Origin: Megamerina dolium
Taxonomy: Eukaryota > Arthropoda > Insecta > Diptera > Megamerinidae
Direction: 5' to 3'
Length of the DNA: 64,000 nt
Assembly: GCA_963854835.1 (NCBI GenBank)
Contig: OY978529.1
Coordinates: 7,412,501-7,476,500, forward strand
The notes under the pieces are model-generated. The model saw only the letters and a program-made list of their open reading frames with translations. It did no database searches and was not told the origin of the DNA. The position numbers and the translations under genes were made by a program. Positions 23,640-35,933 of this stretch are shown here, one piece after another. Numbering within the stretch: position 1 is the first letter of the stretch; every line of letters starts with the position of its first letter.

Positions 23640-25560
23640 CAACGATATGCATGATTTAAGTTCAGATCTCCTTCTTCTATTCTTGGAACCTACTTAGTCG
23701 ATGACACATCGCAATTCCACAGAGCTAGCGCCGAAAATACTTCTGGACCCATAGGTGTACCAGGAGAACATTCATTGGTTAAGTGAGCAGCCAATACATT
23801 CTCTATGATATCGTATTGTCCCGGCATACATATAAGATAAAGTTTATTTCACAAAGCCTTTAAGTACAGCCTGGCTGCCACTGCAAATGCCAATGTGTGC
23901 CTCCTACATAACTTTTGCTCGATAATCCAGCAGGGCAACTTGAGTATGGCAAAGAGTTTTACTAAGCAGACTGTCACCATACACCCTGTTAAGGTAACAT
24001 TCTTGGCCTCATTATCCAAGCAGCACTCGATATAATTCGAGGATTGGATTCATCAGTATGAAAGCTCTAAATAATAATAATAGTGGAGTTGGTTTCGATC
24101 CATCGCCAAACCAAATTTATCAATGAACTTCTTTATGGTTCTTATTTTGATTGCAGTCACTTCTCTTGGCTGAATTATTTCTCTGCCTATTGTCTGTCTT
24201 CTTGTTAGAGTTAAAGCTAGGCAATCTAAAACCTAGCAATCTGACCTATAATTGCTTCACAGTATCACAGAATCCAAAAATTGTAAGCTTAAATACCACC
24301 TTCATTGCTTCTTTTCAGATTTGAAAAGGAAGCAAATCAAGTAGTGCATTAGCAGCATTGCTAGAAATACTGCTAGGGAAGTGACTGTGGACTTAGGCAA
24401 AGTCTTCAGTTAAAATATTACAGAAGTATTTGTCACAATTAGACAAATGTAAATTGTAGAAAAGTAAAAATCTTTGTTGCTGTCTGAAAACCGAAAATTT
24501 TCTGCTCAACACGAGCCTCCCAAGAATGCTTATTATATAAGGTCATCCTAGATATTTCAGAAGACAGCTGTAAGGCAAGTAACAAGCCTTCATTTTTCGT
24601 TTCCTACTGAAGAACACACTGTTGCTTTTGCTGGGATTCACTAAAATGCCTATGTATTGCTCGATATTGATCTTCATACAAATCATGAACGATCTTGGAC
24701 AAAAATTCCAAAGTTCCAAATCGTTTAGAGAGTAGTCCATAACAAATCACCTTCACAACCTCGAACGTGACACTACAGCAAAATATTATTGGAAACCAAA
24801 TTTTGGGCGTTCATCATCTTACGCTTAGATGACGACCATCGCACTGACGAGTGCATACTTTAAAGACTTTAAATTTGTACAGATAATGGTGCAAGTCATT
24901 GCTCTAAAACAGACCAAAACTTGTGATCCAAAGAAAATAAAATTCAGTATTTGTATTTGGGTGCCGTAGCTCAGTGGTTAGTGTGTTCGCCTTCTGATCT
25001 GTATGTCGTGGTTCAATACCCGGCTGATGCATAACAAATTTAATATCGAAAAGATTTTTCTTTCGAACGGTACCCACCTGTCGGCAAGCAATTGGCAATT
25101 CTTCCGACAGTAACAACTTGCCATGAAAAAGCTTTAAAAAGAACTCTGTGACAAAGCTCAGAAAAAGTGATGTCACAATTTAAGACGCACAACAGTAATG
25201 GCAGAGAAGCTCGGCCAATGAGCCCTTTGGGGCTTTAAGTGCCACATATTTATTATTTTTTTTTTTATTTGTATCACAATTGCTTGAGTCATTTTTTTGC
25301 CTTGTCGACTAATGCCCAGTTTTGCTGCAAGATCCAAAATTTATTGGGATCAATAATTTGCTGAGCAGCTTCGCAACTTTCTGCCAAAATTTGATTAATT
25401 ATTCTGAGGAAAAAATCTCGATAACATCATCCATCCCATCGTATCATTACTGAAACCAACGCTAGAGTTCTAGGGTTGTTTAATGCAAGCATTTTTTAGC
25501 TTTTCTTTAGAACAAACGCAAAAACAACAAAACTAATTAAATCTAGAATGCGGTATAAAT
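23640..25560 (-). mobile_element. Heavily degraded LINE (reverse transcriptase region), split by SINE copy E
   Basis: The minus strand at 24740-24543 encodes GILVNPSKSNSVFFSRKRK and then LLKYLG. This matches the conserved reverse transcriptase segment GL.VNPSKT..V.FTRK and the later KYLG. On the 5' side (25400-25280) it reads AESCEAAQQIIDPNKFWILQQNW in fragments. Stops and frameshifts are frequent. The assignment beyond the central block is weak. Confidence 0.5.
24959..25265 (+). mobile_element. tRNA-derived SINE, copy E
   Basis: Complete head (GGTGCCGTAGCTCAGTGGTTAG) and tail, with a perfect 9 bp duplication TATTTGTAT at 24948-24956 and 25266-25274. Compared with other copies it lacks about 60 bases around the GTTCGGAACCGGC segment (after GTGATGTCACAA). 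Confidence 0.9.
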
Positions 25561-25593
25561 CCAAGCCTAAATTGTAAAATATTTACGTTCATA

Positions 25594-25868
25594 AAGGTCT
25601 TGGGTTCAATCCCTATCGAAAAGATTAGGCAAATAGTTGGCAATTTTTCCGGCAATAACATTTTGCCAAAAATGCTTCTTAAAAGAGCTCTGTGACAAAA
25701 CTAAATTAAAGTGATGTCACAAGCGTTCTGCCGTTCGGAACCGGCTAATATAAGTAGGTCCATTCTCATTCTGTCCAAATTTAACAAGCACAGCAGTATT
25801 GGAAGAGAAGCTCGGTGACATCACAATGGGCCCTTCTGGTCTAAGTGTGTCCTCTCAAAGAGAGGGCA
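25594..25868 (+). mobile_element. tRNA-derived SINE, copy F, with LINE-like 3' tail
   Basis: The head is truncated to the B-box region (GGTCTTGGGTTCAATCCC). The body matches other copies (TCTGCCGTTCGGAACCGGC). Unlike them, its 3' end reads ACATCACAATGGGCCC, then CTAAGTGTGTCCTCTCAAAGAGAGGGC. That is the same tail as in copy J and resembles the Jockey-like LINE 3' ends at 9690 and 31244. Confidence 0.8.
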
Positions 25869-26369
25869 TTTAATTATATGTTACAATATGTAATGTTGTG
25901 TTTGCTGACTTTTTCGATTTAAAAATATCAATATATATTTACGCAAATAATAATACAAATTTTTGTTTGAGGAATAGCACTTTAGTTTTTACCAGAACTG
26001 TATGAGGACTGTCGAAACCAATCAAATTTTCTCACAATCCATAAACTTTACGTATTCAATGCTCCCATAATGATCTTTAACCGTTTGTACCTTCAACTCA
26101 TTAACATACATATACTAGTACATACGTAAATATGTGAATTAATCGTATAACATTGTATTAGTTGTAAATGCCTTTCATTTATGATAGTATGTTATAAGTA
26201 TATAAGCGTAACTTGCAATCATTGAAATTGATTTACTAACATTTTCCCCTCTCAAATATTGTATTATTTGTATTTTATTCAGGTAAAACTTACAAAACTA
26301 CATACATGTATTTTATTTATTAATATTGAATGAATATTAATCGATCATCTTACGCTTAGCAGTCCAGAG
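25869..26369 (+). other. 5' flank of gene 2
   Basis: AT-rich sequence in which no promoter element is certain. ACGCTTAG at 26351-26358 could be a splice acceptor a few bases before the ATG at 26370, which would place the first exon of gene 2 further upstream. Confidence 0.35.
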
Positions 26370-29300
26370 ATGAGTAGTCTAAATGGTGATTTAGTAGTTA
26401 TGCGAAATGGTCGTTCTACAAGCCAAGTTTCCATTTACAATTATCCGGAACATTTAAATCCATTCTACGATGATGAACAACATAAGCGATTGCGTTTTTG
26501 GAAAATCAGCAAAAAAGATGGCGACGAAAATGGTCGCCGTAGAAATAGTTTTTCTATAAGTAATCTCAAAGATATATGGTAAGTAGATATTACATATCTC
26601 AACTGAATAAGATAAGCCAATTACAAAATATTACAGTCATACTACAGTTTTAGACTTGTTGATCAAACTTATTTATTTGTTATATGTATATTCCATAATA
26701 AGAGAGTTATATGAGAGTCATACAATGTTGATTCTTTTAAATATATTTTTTTATAACTTTAGATCCTACGAATTAAACATATCACACCAATAACTATTTT
26801 CTAGCACAGAATTTTCCAATTACTTAATTTTTATAAGATAGGATAATTGAATTACTTTTTATTTTACAAGCTTTACCGAGCTCAAATATTTCGTGCTAAA
26901 TGAATAACTTCACTTGATATTGCTTTCCAAGGTTGTAATAGTTGTTGGTTTGTTTGCAAAAACCAATGGCTTCGAGTAGACCCCACAAAAAATAGTCCAA
27001 ACGCTTCAAATCACATGATATTGTGGGGCAGTGTATAGGTCAATTTCGGGAAATCTTCTCACAGAAGATCTTCTTTAATAATTCGATGGCATATGACCAC
27101 CGTTCTGCTGGAACCAAGATCTTCCATGCACTTTTGGAAAGAGAAAAGTTGTCAACCTCGACAAACTTTACATTTTCCGGTCGTAGTGAGTCATCGGCGG
27201 ATTAGTGTCACTGCAAATGCGATAATTTTATATATTCAAAAAGGCACTGAGCCAGAAGTGTCATAAAACATATCCCTACTGAGCACTGATGTGGAAATAA
27301 ATTTACATAATTTGTAAACGCTGCACTCGAGTAATGTGAAACAATACTAAATAAAAGGCAATATAACTTATCACATTAACTGTCATAATATCAGGTTCTC
27401 TCTGTTGCAAAAAATGTCTTTAAAGACATTATATGTACTTTAAAAACATTTTAAAATATTGAAATTTATTTCTAAATGATGTATTGCGAAATTGTGGGAT
27501 ATTTCAAATAAAATTTAAAAATATATTTGTGAAGAAAGTATCATATATGAAATATGCATGATCATTGGCAACACTAGCTCAGTCGAAAGTAGTGCTACTT
27601 AGCAACTGAACTTAAGTAACATACGGTTGAGAGAAATTTGCATAAAATAGCGAATTAATCCCTTATAAGATTCAATTGATGCAATTTTAGCATTCGATTT
27701 ATTATCCCTCCTCTCCTTGGGTTTAGAAGCAGCTGTCATATTATGGCGATTTTCTTAAAAAAAAAAAAAACATATTTCCGTATTTCCGCATTGCCATCTC
27801 ATCACGATAACAAGCAAAAGAATCGTATTTGTGACTAGGAAAAATCACAAGTAAACATAAAGAAGGATATAAAGCCTAAAAGTGTGGCCTTTTGGAGAGA
27901 TTTTTATAGCTTTAGATATACGGTATTACACACCAATATTTCGTCAGAGATGAAAATAAGAACTTTATAACCATCACAGTGCGCTGTAGACCCATGAGTG
28001 GCGAGTTTATTTGAAAAAAGTCAAGAATTGGATTTAAGAGAGATTATGCACAATAGTACTGATACTAATGTCAAAAATCGCGTAATCAGCTTTTATAATG
28101 ACGTTTCCTGTCCATGGCGGCGCTGCGATTTGAAGTCTTTAGATTTTTTTTTTTACTAATCGCAAACTTAACTGTTCTTTTTAATAAATCAGCATTATAT
28201 GGTTGTCTTATACCAAAGTAGCAATATATGTACCTATGTATAGGGTTATCCATTTTGGCATTTCAAATGAAAATTGGATAAACTATCTTAAAATTCAGAT
28301 TTCGATCAATATCCTCTTTGGACCTTGTCTTTATGCATCCAATATAACATAATTTAAATGATCACTATGGGGATGCTAAAATGCTAAAAGAAATCAATAA
28401 TTTTGAGATTATGTTCTTTCAGCCATGACTTTACGAATATGAGACCTAGAATGATCAAGAGTAAAAGGTTTTTCCGCATAAGCAGTTGTCTTGTTAAAAT
28501 GACATATTATTGAGATCCAAATTCTTCAAATCAAAATCTTGAATTTTATCCAAAAAAAAAAAAGTTGGTTATCAGATTATCATAGCTATGATATAGACAA
28601 TACTGGGGCTTCTTCTAATTCTCGAAAAAATACGGACCTATGATTTATTTTGACATTATGATAAAATGCGCACTATACTCTCACTTTGCAATCCACCAAG
28701 TGTGAAGAAATGTGTCTTGCCGCTAAAGAAAAATTTTACTGCTTTGAGAATCTTGGATTATTAAACGTTCCACATTATAAATTAGTAGAGCTTCAACTAT
28801 ATCAATGCCACCTTTACTATTCACATTTATGTTCAGTCGTTATTAAATGGCAGGGTTGCATTTCTGAAACTACCAAATGGAAAACCCTTTATATTCAATA
28901 TGAATATTATTTGCTGCTATTAATGAATAAATTGATAAAGAATGCTAATTATTTGGATATACAAATATATTATTTATACAATTCTTATGCATGGAAATAG
29001 TAATACAAATGATAAATAAAATTAATTTATTCACACATATACAAATATTTTGCCAATAAAGTTATCAATATTAGTAATAATTATTAAATAAATAAAGTTG
29101 ATAAATTAAATAAATAAATAGAAATATTAAAGCACGTAGGTAAATATGCAAAAATGACATCAAGGCCATTTATCATATTGAAAATGTTCAATATTTCGGT
29201 CATTTCACATTAATCTAGGAATGGTTTGTAAATTTTTTCACGGTATTTATTTCAATAAAGTCTAATATTTTTATTCAGAAAATGTTATCATACTAAGACT

Positions 29301-32300
29301 ACTGTGCCAAATTAATTTCGCACAAATACATAAATCGTATTTTGGTCACATTGTAACTACAAAAATTAATATCATAGCAATTGCAGAATATATCCGATAT
29401 TTTATCTTATATGCATTATGCCTTAAATTCATCAATACCTACACATTTTTCTAAAAATTATTGTTCATTGTTTCAAAATAATTACTTATATTTTATTACT
29501 TATTCTTCAGGGCATTCAAATCATTTCGAAGTAAAAAGAAATCGTCCACATTGGGTATAAATAAGACCTCTGAGAGTCCACCACCGTTACGACGTGATTT
29601 TCAATATTCAACAATTGATAGTCGATTGCAAAATGGAAACAATAACAACTTTCAACGAAATATTCTCTACAGAAGTTCTTTACAGAATGTTACCTCCAAT
29701 CAACAGGTTGGTATTTTTAAAATTATACAACATTTGTGGTATTTGTCATTTTTCTAATTATATTTTTGCAGAATAATGATTTCCCATTTAAACGTAATGA
29801 AGATTATCGGCAAACATTACAACCACCGAAAAGAAAGCATATTTATGGCGGCTCTGTAACACCTCAACCGCAATTACGTACAGATAGAGATAATATTCTA
29901 ATTAGAGGGTTAGTATTTATAAACGGTTAAAAAAAATTTAATTTTCCAGAAATATTGAAAAATAGTGTGGAAATTGTCAAAACTAACAAAAAGTCTCCAT
30001 AATTTCTAAGCTTTTTCTTGGTTTCCGTAATGCTTTTACCTAAAAAAAAAAATAGTGTTTAATGAACACGCGAAATTCACTTTTCCCATTTTTACGAAAA
30101 TTACCGTAAACGCACGTTTCAAAAGGCTGTCAGAACAAAACTATTGCATTTGACAGATTTGTTTGAAAAGTCCTTTTAAAATTTAATTAAACTTAATTCG
30201 ACGAGACATTTGCATTCTGAGTGACCTTGATTCTGTTCTCGTTAAATCGAAGATCATTCTAGCCTGCGACAGATCTCTTAATGCGATTTCCGAGCAGCTG
30301 GGTACCCAGATACAGGAGCATACGAAGAAACTGCAGAGCTGATGAGCTCACTAGACAGGGTACAAACGAAGCTCTAACTGAAGAAAATCTCCTCTCTGGG
30401 ATTCCCATTGCCACAAGTAAACACAAATTGGATGTATTCACATATAACGCCTTCCAAAAAAGAAGGATGGATTCACCCATCTGTAGGACGGCGAAAGTGC
30501 TGTGGCCCACACTCAGTAAGAAACGCTCGCGTAAACTCACTGACCTTAGCAGAAAAGATATCTCGACCTATGTAGAAGTGGTTGCCGGCCACTGCCTCAT
30601 AGGACCTCAAGCATCGAGAATGGGCTTAGGCCATCTCGTGCATGACTACCGCAGAAGCTGCAGAGATGGGGAGGAACTCGAGGCGGTCTCACATCTACTG
30701 GGTACCTGCCCTGCTTTGTGCAAAAGACGCAAACAATTCCTGGGATATTACCAGTTGAATGACTTAGCCCCCCCTATCATTGGTTGATATTAGCAACCTA
30801 CTAAATTTCGTAAAAAGTTCTGGTTGGTTCGACGTAGTAAAATAAATAAATAAATATGTGGCACATAAAGCCCCAAAGGGCTCATTGGCCGAGCTTCTCT
30901 TCCATTACTGTTGTGCGTCTTAAATTTTGGACAATATTAGAAGGGACCTACTTATTTTAGCCGGTTCCGAACGGCAGAACACTTGTGACATCACTTTTTC
31001 TGAGCTTTGTCACAGAGTTCTTTAAGAAGCTTTTTCATGGCAAGTTGTTACTGTCGGAAGAATTGCCAATTGCTTGCCGACAGGTGGGTACCGTTCGAAA
31101 GAAAAATCTTAACGATATTAAATTTGTTATGCATCAGCCGGGGATAGAACCACGACCTACAGATCAGAATGCGAACACACTAACCACTGAGCTACGGCAC
31201 CCACGTAGTTAGTACTCGACGTAGTAAAGTAGGAATATTCGCGTGGTACCACAATGGGCCATTCTCTGTCCTACGCGTGCCCTCCTTTTGTGGAGGCTGC
31301 CATTCTAATCTGCTATGAAAAAGTTAGTCGTGACACTAAATCTCTAATCCGATGTCGTTATTATTACCAATGTAATGCCAATGCCCCTAATACTTCAATT
31401 GAATCAGTTAGATTTTGATCACATAGAATGCATGGCAATAAGAGACTTTGAGACCAACTGCTGTCTAGTTCAACAATGATTTCAGCATTTTAGATTCTTC
31501 TTGGTCAATTTTGAATATATTCACCCAAAATATTTTACATATTTTGCCTTTCATTATCATAAAACAAAAATCACTGCTAATTGTTAAACTTCTCCACCTC
31601 TATTTGATCGCTGTAGATCGTCGCAAATGAGTGTAGCAAGTACAAATCCATTTGAAACTGACGATGACGAGGATGAGGAATTCCCAAGGAGAACAAGCCT
31701 AACATCATCAACAACTTTGCGCAATTCTTTGACTGAAAGTCCAAAGAGAGCAGCGGCTCGAAAGAAACGTCGTGCACCAGCGCCCCCAGTACGCGTAAGT
31801 ATTTACCATCTGTATTTGTATAATGTATTCCGAGATTCGATCTCTCTAAGTATTAGTATTACTGAGGCTGCATCTAATAATTTAATATTAATTCAAAATA
31901 TATCTATATATTTAGATGCAAACACTGGCACATACATCAAATAATCTGCCAAATTCAGATTCTAGTCAAGAACGTTGTGCACAACATATTCAGCAAGAGC
32001 TGAAAATTCATGAAGATGGCGATGATGATGTTGATGATCATAACAATAACAATAAAGCTAATAATAAGCAGGCAAACATTGCAAATTTGGCAGCTGAAAT
32101 TGAAAGCTTCGTTAGAACAACATCATGTGATGATGGTAATGATGGTGGAAAACCAGCCATGGATTCAACAATTCAACAACAACAACAAGAGGTAGAACGT
32201 AAAGAAAGTCATGTTTCTAACTTCGTTCCGGATACCCCTGTAGCAGCAAGAAGATCATCGAAGCAATTACGTGATCAAATTGATGTACAAACAAAATTCC

Positions 32301-33880
32301 TAAATAATGAGAAGAGATCATCTGAAGGGCCAGCCACAAATATTGGCTCAACTACAGTCAAAACAATAACAATTTGCCCCAATAACGCCACCCATGCCAT
32401 TAATTCAGAATTAGAGATTCAACAGACTAGAGATTTTTTGGCTTCTGAATTAGCACATAGCGTTAAGCTTGCAAATGATGTCGCTCGAACAAGGCACGAA
32501 AAGCCAGCGATCAAACCAAAGCCAATATTAAAAAAACCAACGAATATTATACAAGTTGAAAATTCACCAATTAACAATCACAACGAATCTTTAAGTATGC
32601 ATGAATATGATAATGTGAGGATTGAGTCAGCTGCAGCTTCAACAACACCCCCTCCGTTACCGATCAAAACATTAAGGAGATCGCAACCACCTCAGGAGGC
32701 GGGTCATATTGAATGCGTATACGTTCATATAAAACAACCGCCCACAACCAACAAACAGACGACTGTCAATACTGAAACTACAACATTTCAAAGTCGAAGC
32801 TCCAAAAGTAATATAGAGAATTCCCACAATGTTGATCGTAAAGAAATAATCGAAAATGCCGATGTCGTGGCACGTGGTGTAGAATCTGGCATAGTCACAA
32901 GCCCAATTCCCGTACCACGTGCACGTCGTAGATCAATAAATATTGATCAAAGCAATGGTGGCAACAGTCACATGAAAGCATCTGCATCTGCAGGTAATGG
33001 AAAGGAAGAATCTCCTCCAAGGTACGAACATCTTCAGCATCAGGTTCAAGTTGAAATAACAGAAACACCACCAACGCCACCATTACCATCGATTAACACA
33101 GAAACATTACGAATTGTTGAATCCGCAGAGCATAAACACCACAAACAACCATTGCCAGCTGCTCAGAGTCCAGAGCCTCAATTGCGACATAGCAATATTA
33201 ATAATACTATTGATTCACCATTATCATCACGCGCTTGTTCAAATCAAATGTTCACTAGTCACATGGATGAATTTGAGACACTCCAACGTATGAGAGGTAC
33301 TACTAATTCATCTTCACATCACGACCAATGGAAGAAATCCAGTTTGGCACCATTAGAGACAAATTTACCACCAGAGAAACGAAAATCCGTTAAAGATATT
33401 ATCGAATCGATTAATCGTAGTCAACGTCTATTAAATGAGGCCGCTAATAAAAGTCAGAGTCACACAATTGTACAGTCGCAACATCATCATCATCACGACC
33501 ACCATCACAATCATCATCAGAAACAGCAAAAAATCTTGGGTGATGGTAATGGTGTTGGTGATTACCATGATGATGATGATGATGAAAATATTCGTAGTCT
33601 AGATGAAAGCCAAAGAGAAATCAAGCGTATGTTTGAAGAAATTGCTATAATGGAACGCGATTCAAGGCAACAAAGTGCAACAAATGGCGGTGCTACTACT
33701 ACCGGTGCTCAAGATCATGATCTTGATGAATCACAAAAACTAGATAATGCCGAAATACTTAAGAAATGTCGGGTGCACAAACAGGTCTTCGATTATAGAG
33801 AAACATCACCGACCGCATCTAATTTAGATTGGAATCCCTTACCAAAACCGAAACGAACCAATAATTTATCCGATAATTAA
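26370..33880 (+). CDS. Disordered NPF-motif adaptor-like protein, function unknown (5 exons)
   Basis: Exons 26370-26578, 29511-29706, 29772-29908, 31617-31794 and 31916-33880 join in frame with GT-AG borders to give 894 residues. The first exon opens with ATG and no earlier in-frame exon is seen. The protein has no globular domain that I recognise. It carries NPF motifs at residues 30-32 and 191-193, each followed by acidic residues, as in partners of EH-domain proteins. It also has a basic-proline motif KKRRAPAPP at 230-238, like the KRAP motif described in Cordon-bleu, and proline-rich segments (PPPLPIK, PTPPLPS). A histidine run and a predicted coiled-coil stretch (SQREIKRMFEEIAIMERD) lie near the C terminus. 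KSVKDIIESINRSQRLL before the histidine run looks structured. A role in membrane-cytoskeleton coupling is only an inference. Introns contain mariner, LINE and SINE insertions. Confidence 0.85.
26940..27215 (-). mobile_element. Mariner-like transposase fragment in an intron of gene 2
   Basis: The minus strand encodes CPTISCDLKRLDYFLWGLLEA, a degraded PPRSCDLTPLDYFLWG block with the third catalytic aspartate. No terminal repeats are seen. Confidence 0.6.
28010..28170 (+). mobile_element. Mariner-like transposase fragment, opposite orientation
   Basis: The plus strand encodes NRVISFYNDVSCPWRRCDLKSLDFF, a degraded version of the RVI..F.D..WPPRSCDLTPLDFF block. It ends in a T run. It lies next to the copy at 28241. 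Confidence 0.45.
28241..28891 (-). mobile_element. Second, degraded copy of the DD41D mariner of 414-1410
   Basis: The left end TAGGGTTATCCATTTTGGCATTTCAAA and the right end TACCAAATGGAAAACCCTTTA match the terminal repeats of the element at 414-1410. Inside, ATGACTTTACGAATATGAGACCTAGAATG and AAAGGTTTTTCCGCATAA align with the C-terminal transposase region of that copy. It is shorter and has no open frame. Confidence 0.75.
28892..29510 (+). other. Intron of gene 2, AT-rich
   Basis: AT-rich intronic sequence ending in the acceptor TATTCTTCAG at 29510. No other feature is recognised. Confidence 0.5.
30240..31325 (+). mobile_element. Jockey-like LINE 3' part, split by SINE copy G
   Basis: The frame 30281-30787 encodes SSWVPRYRSIRRNCRADELTRQG, the final RNase H block. 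It continues with KLTDLSRKDISTYVEVVAGHCLIGP and a cysteine/histidine end (SHLLGTCPALCKRR), then stops. The 3' UTR is cut by the SINE at 30843-31215 and resumes with GTACCACAATGGGCC and a CCCTCC/GGAGG hairpin. It lies in intron 3 of gene 2 in the same orientation as the gene. Confidence 0.75.
30843..31215 (-). mobile_element. tRNA-derived SINE, copy G, nested in a LINE
   Basis: Reverse-oriented and complete. It is flanked by a perfect 13 bp duplication TCGACGTAGTAAA at 30829-30841 and 31216-31228, which proves insertion into the 3' UTR of the LINE. About 13 extra bases (ACGTAGTTAGTAC) lie between the tRNA-like head and the right duplication. Confidence 0.92.
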
Positions 33881-33974
33881 ATGATTCCATACCAAATACT
33901 ACATATGAGTAGGTATATATAAAATGAATCAGCTCAATATTAAAACAAAATAAGCTAGAATTATGTGTTGTATT

Positions 33975-34014
<40 letters not shown>

Positions 34015-34316
34015 TAATGATAACAATAAATGCAATGTGTCCTATTATTAGTGAACTTATAAGAGAGATAAAATGGATATTAGAGAATTAGCTTATCAAT
34101 ACAGAAAGCAAGTAGTACTTGCACATAGGCGCATTTGGTTCAGTAGTTCACGGTATACACGTGTTTCTATTTTTATTAATTTTTTGCAATATTACGTTTC
34201 ATCATCTTTGCTTTTAGAGAGCAAGCTAAAAAAAAAAACTATCATAACAAAGCAATTGACAATTTTTAACACAAATACAAATAATACAAATAGTATTACA
34301 AATAAAATAATATTAT
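33881..34316 (+). other. 3' UTR/flank of gene 2
   Basis: Contains a TAA microsatellite (about 33977-34011) and an AATAAA hexamer at 34025-34030, 145 bases after the stop. The rest is AT-rich. Confidence 0.5.
34025..34030 (+). terminator. Polyadenylation signal of gene 2
   Basis: AATAAA, the first canonical hexamer after the stop codon at 33878-33880. Confidence 0.5.
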
Positions 34317-34870
34317 AGGGTGATTTTCCAATAGGGATTCTCAGACATCTCACGTGTGATAACTGTCATGTTCATATGACATTTGTGTTCATTATTCATT
34401 GACATTTCACCATGAATAGACTTACGCCAGAACAACGTTTACAAATTGTAAAAATTCAGTGTTCAGTGAGAAATGCTCTTCATTCTCTTCGACCATTTCA
34501 TGGTGTTCATATGGTGTTATGTTGTGGTTATGGTGTTCAGATCTTGTGAGTTGGATTACTTTTTATGGAGCTATGTGAAATTAGTTGTTTATGTCGATAA
34601 ACCACAATCGATTCCTGCATTAGAAGCGATCATAACACGCGTAATTAACGGAATATCGGTCGAAATGCTCAAAAGAGTGCTCGAAAATTGGACCCATAGA
34701 ATGGATCATGTTAGAGCCAGTTGGCCACAACATTTAAAATAAATTATTTTCAAACATTAAATGTCATAAACCGAACTTACGTCTCAAATACACTTTTTGA
34801 TTATTAAATTGTTTTGAATGCGTTTTATTAAAAAAAAAAAACTAGTGGAAACTCTTATTGGATCACCCTA
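34317..34870 (+). mobile_element. Internally deleted mariner-like element with both ends (DD41D group)
   Basis: The left end TAGGGTGATTTTCCAATAGG and the right end (reverse complement TAGGGTGATCCAATAAGAG) form imperfect terminal repeats next to TA. Inside is the transposase start MNRLTPEQRLQIVKIQ with NALHSLRPFHG. After a deletion and frameshift come SCELDYFLWSYVKLVVY and VLENWTHRMDHVRASWPQ, the C terminus. It is a non-autonomous remnant; the sister fragment at 6934-7318 carries a different internal deletion. Confidence 0.82.
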
Positions 34871-35933
34871 CATAAATAAGAAGAAAGTATTAGATATACT
34901 TTCGAATTCTATGCATTTAAGGCATCCTACGATTTTCGCTATGTAACTTGCCCTACGACTACATTGATTCTACTTTTTTGAGAGTTGCGAAAAAGCGTAA
35001 AACGCGTGGCGTAGATTTCAGTTTTGCTATAAATGGATTTGCGAAGGCCAGAAAAGATAGAAAATGATTCAAAATTTAAGAGAACAAATAATTTTCCTCC
35101 TATTATAAATCTTGTTTGTTTGTTTTATGGTACAGGGCATTGCTGCCCTCGCATATACACTTGAAGCAATTATGGGTTTGTATAATAAATACCTTTAGGC
35201 ATAGGCTGTGTCCACAGCAATTTATTTATTTTTTGTACATACTAAAGTCAAATCAACGACACTTTCGTATGAATTGTTGGTACACATACGCGACATTTAT
35301 CTTCAAAGTAGATTGTTGATTGTTGTCGCACGTACGATTTGTGGCCTGAGAAGCACTGAGAAAAATCGATGTTTGTTATTCTTATTCTTATTCTCAACAT
35401 TAGAGGCTTCATTAAAATTGTCTACAACTGACTTTCGGATAAACTTGGATAACATTTGGAAGAATCATGAAAGAATTAAAGGACATTTTGAATAATTTTG
35501 TTTCTTTGATTGGTTTTTTCATTACAGATAACTTTGTACAAAAGAAACTTCCTTTTTTTTTAGTGTACACTTTATTTGTATTAGCGTACCCCTGGTATAG
35601 GCGAACAGCTACATTACTATCAATTTCTACCATTGAGAGGGTAAAAATAAATTACACTCTCGATATAGGAAAATATACATAAAGGGCACAAACGGAAACC
35701 TATCAAATTGACAGTTGGTTCTTGTTTTCTATACGTGATAGAAAGTGATGGCAAAAAGTTTACTAGTTGCGTTCGATAACACAAATGTTTTTAATAATTT
35801 TTGCAAATAGGTGTTCGATAACACCAAAAATTATCCATCAATCAAAAATTGAGAGAGCAATGTTACTGTTTGTTGCGAGAGATAAAATAAATAAAAAAAA
35901 AATCTCCTTACAGTCGGCTGGGGCCGACCAAAC
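34871..35933. other. Sequence without a recognised gene, containing one copy of a dispersed repeat
   Basis: Positions 35325-35570 are about 80 percent alike by eye to 40837-41073 (shared GATTTGTGG, GAGAAGCACTGAGAAAA, CATTACAGATAACTTTGTACAAAA). No coding gene is recognised. Confidence 0.45.
35325..35570. repeat. Dispersed repeat, copy 1
   Basis: Colinear with 40837-41073, from ACGATTTGTGG to TAGTGTACA. There are no terminal inverted repeats and no coding motif, so the element class is unknown. Confidence 0.6.

Noticed and set aside
30259..30540. 93-codon minus-strand frame
   Set aside because: It is antisense to the Jockey-like RNase H coding sequence.
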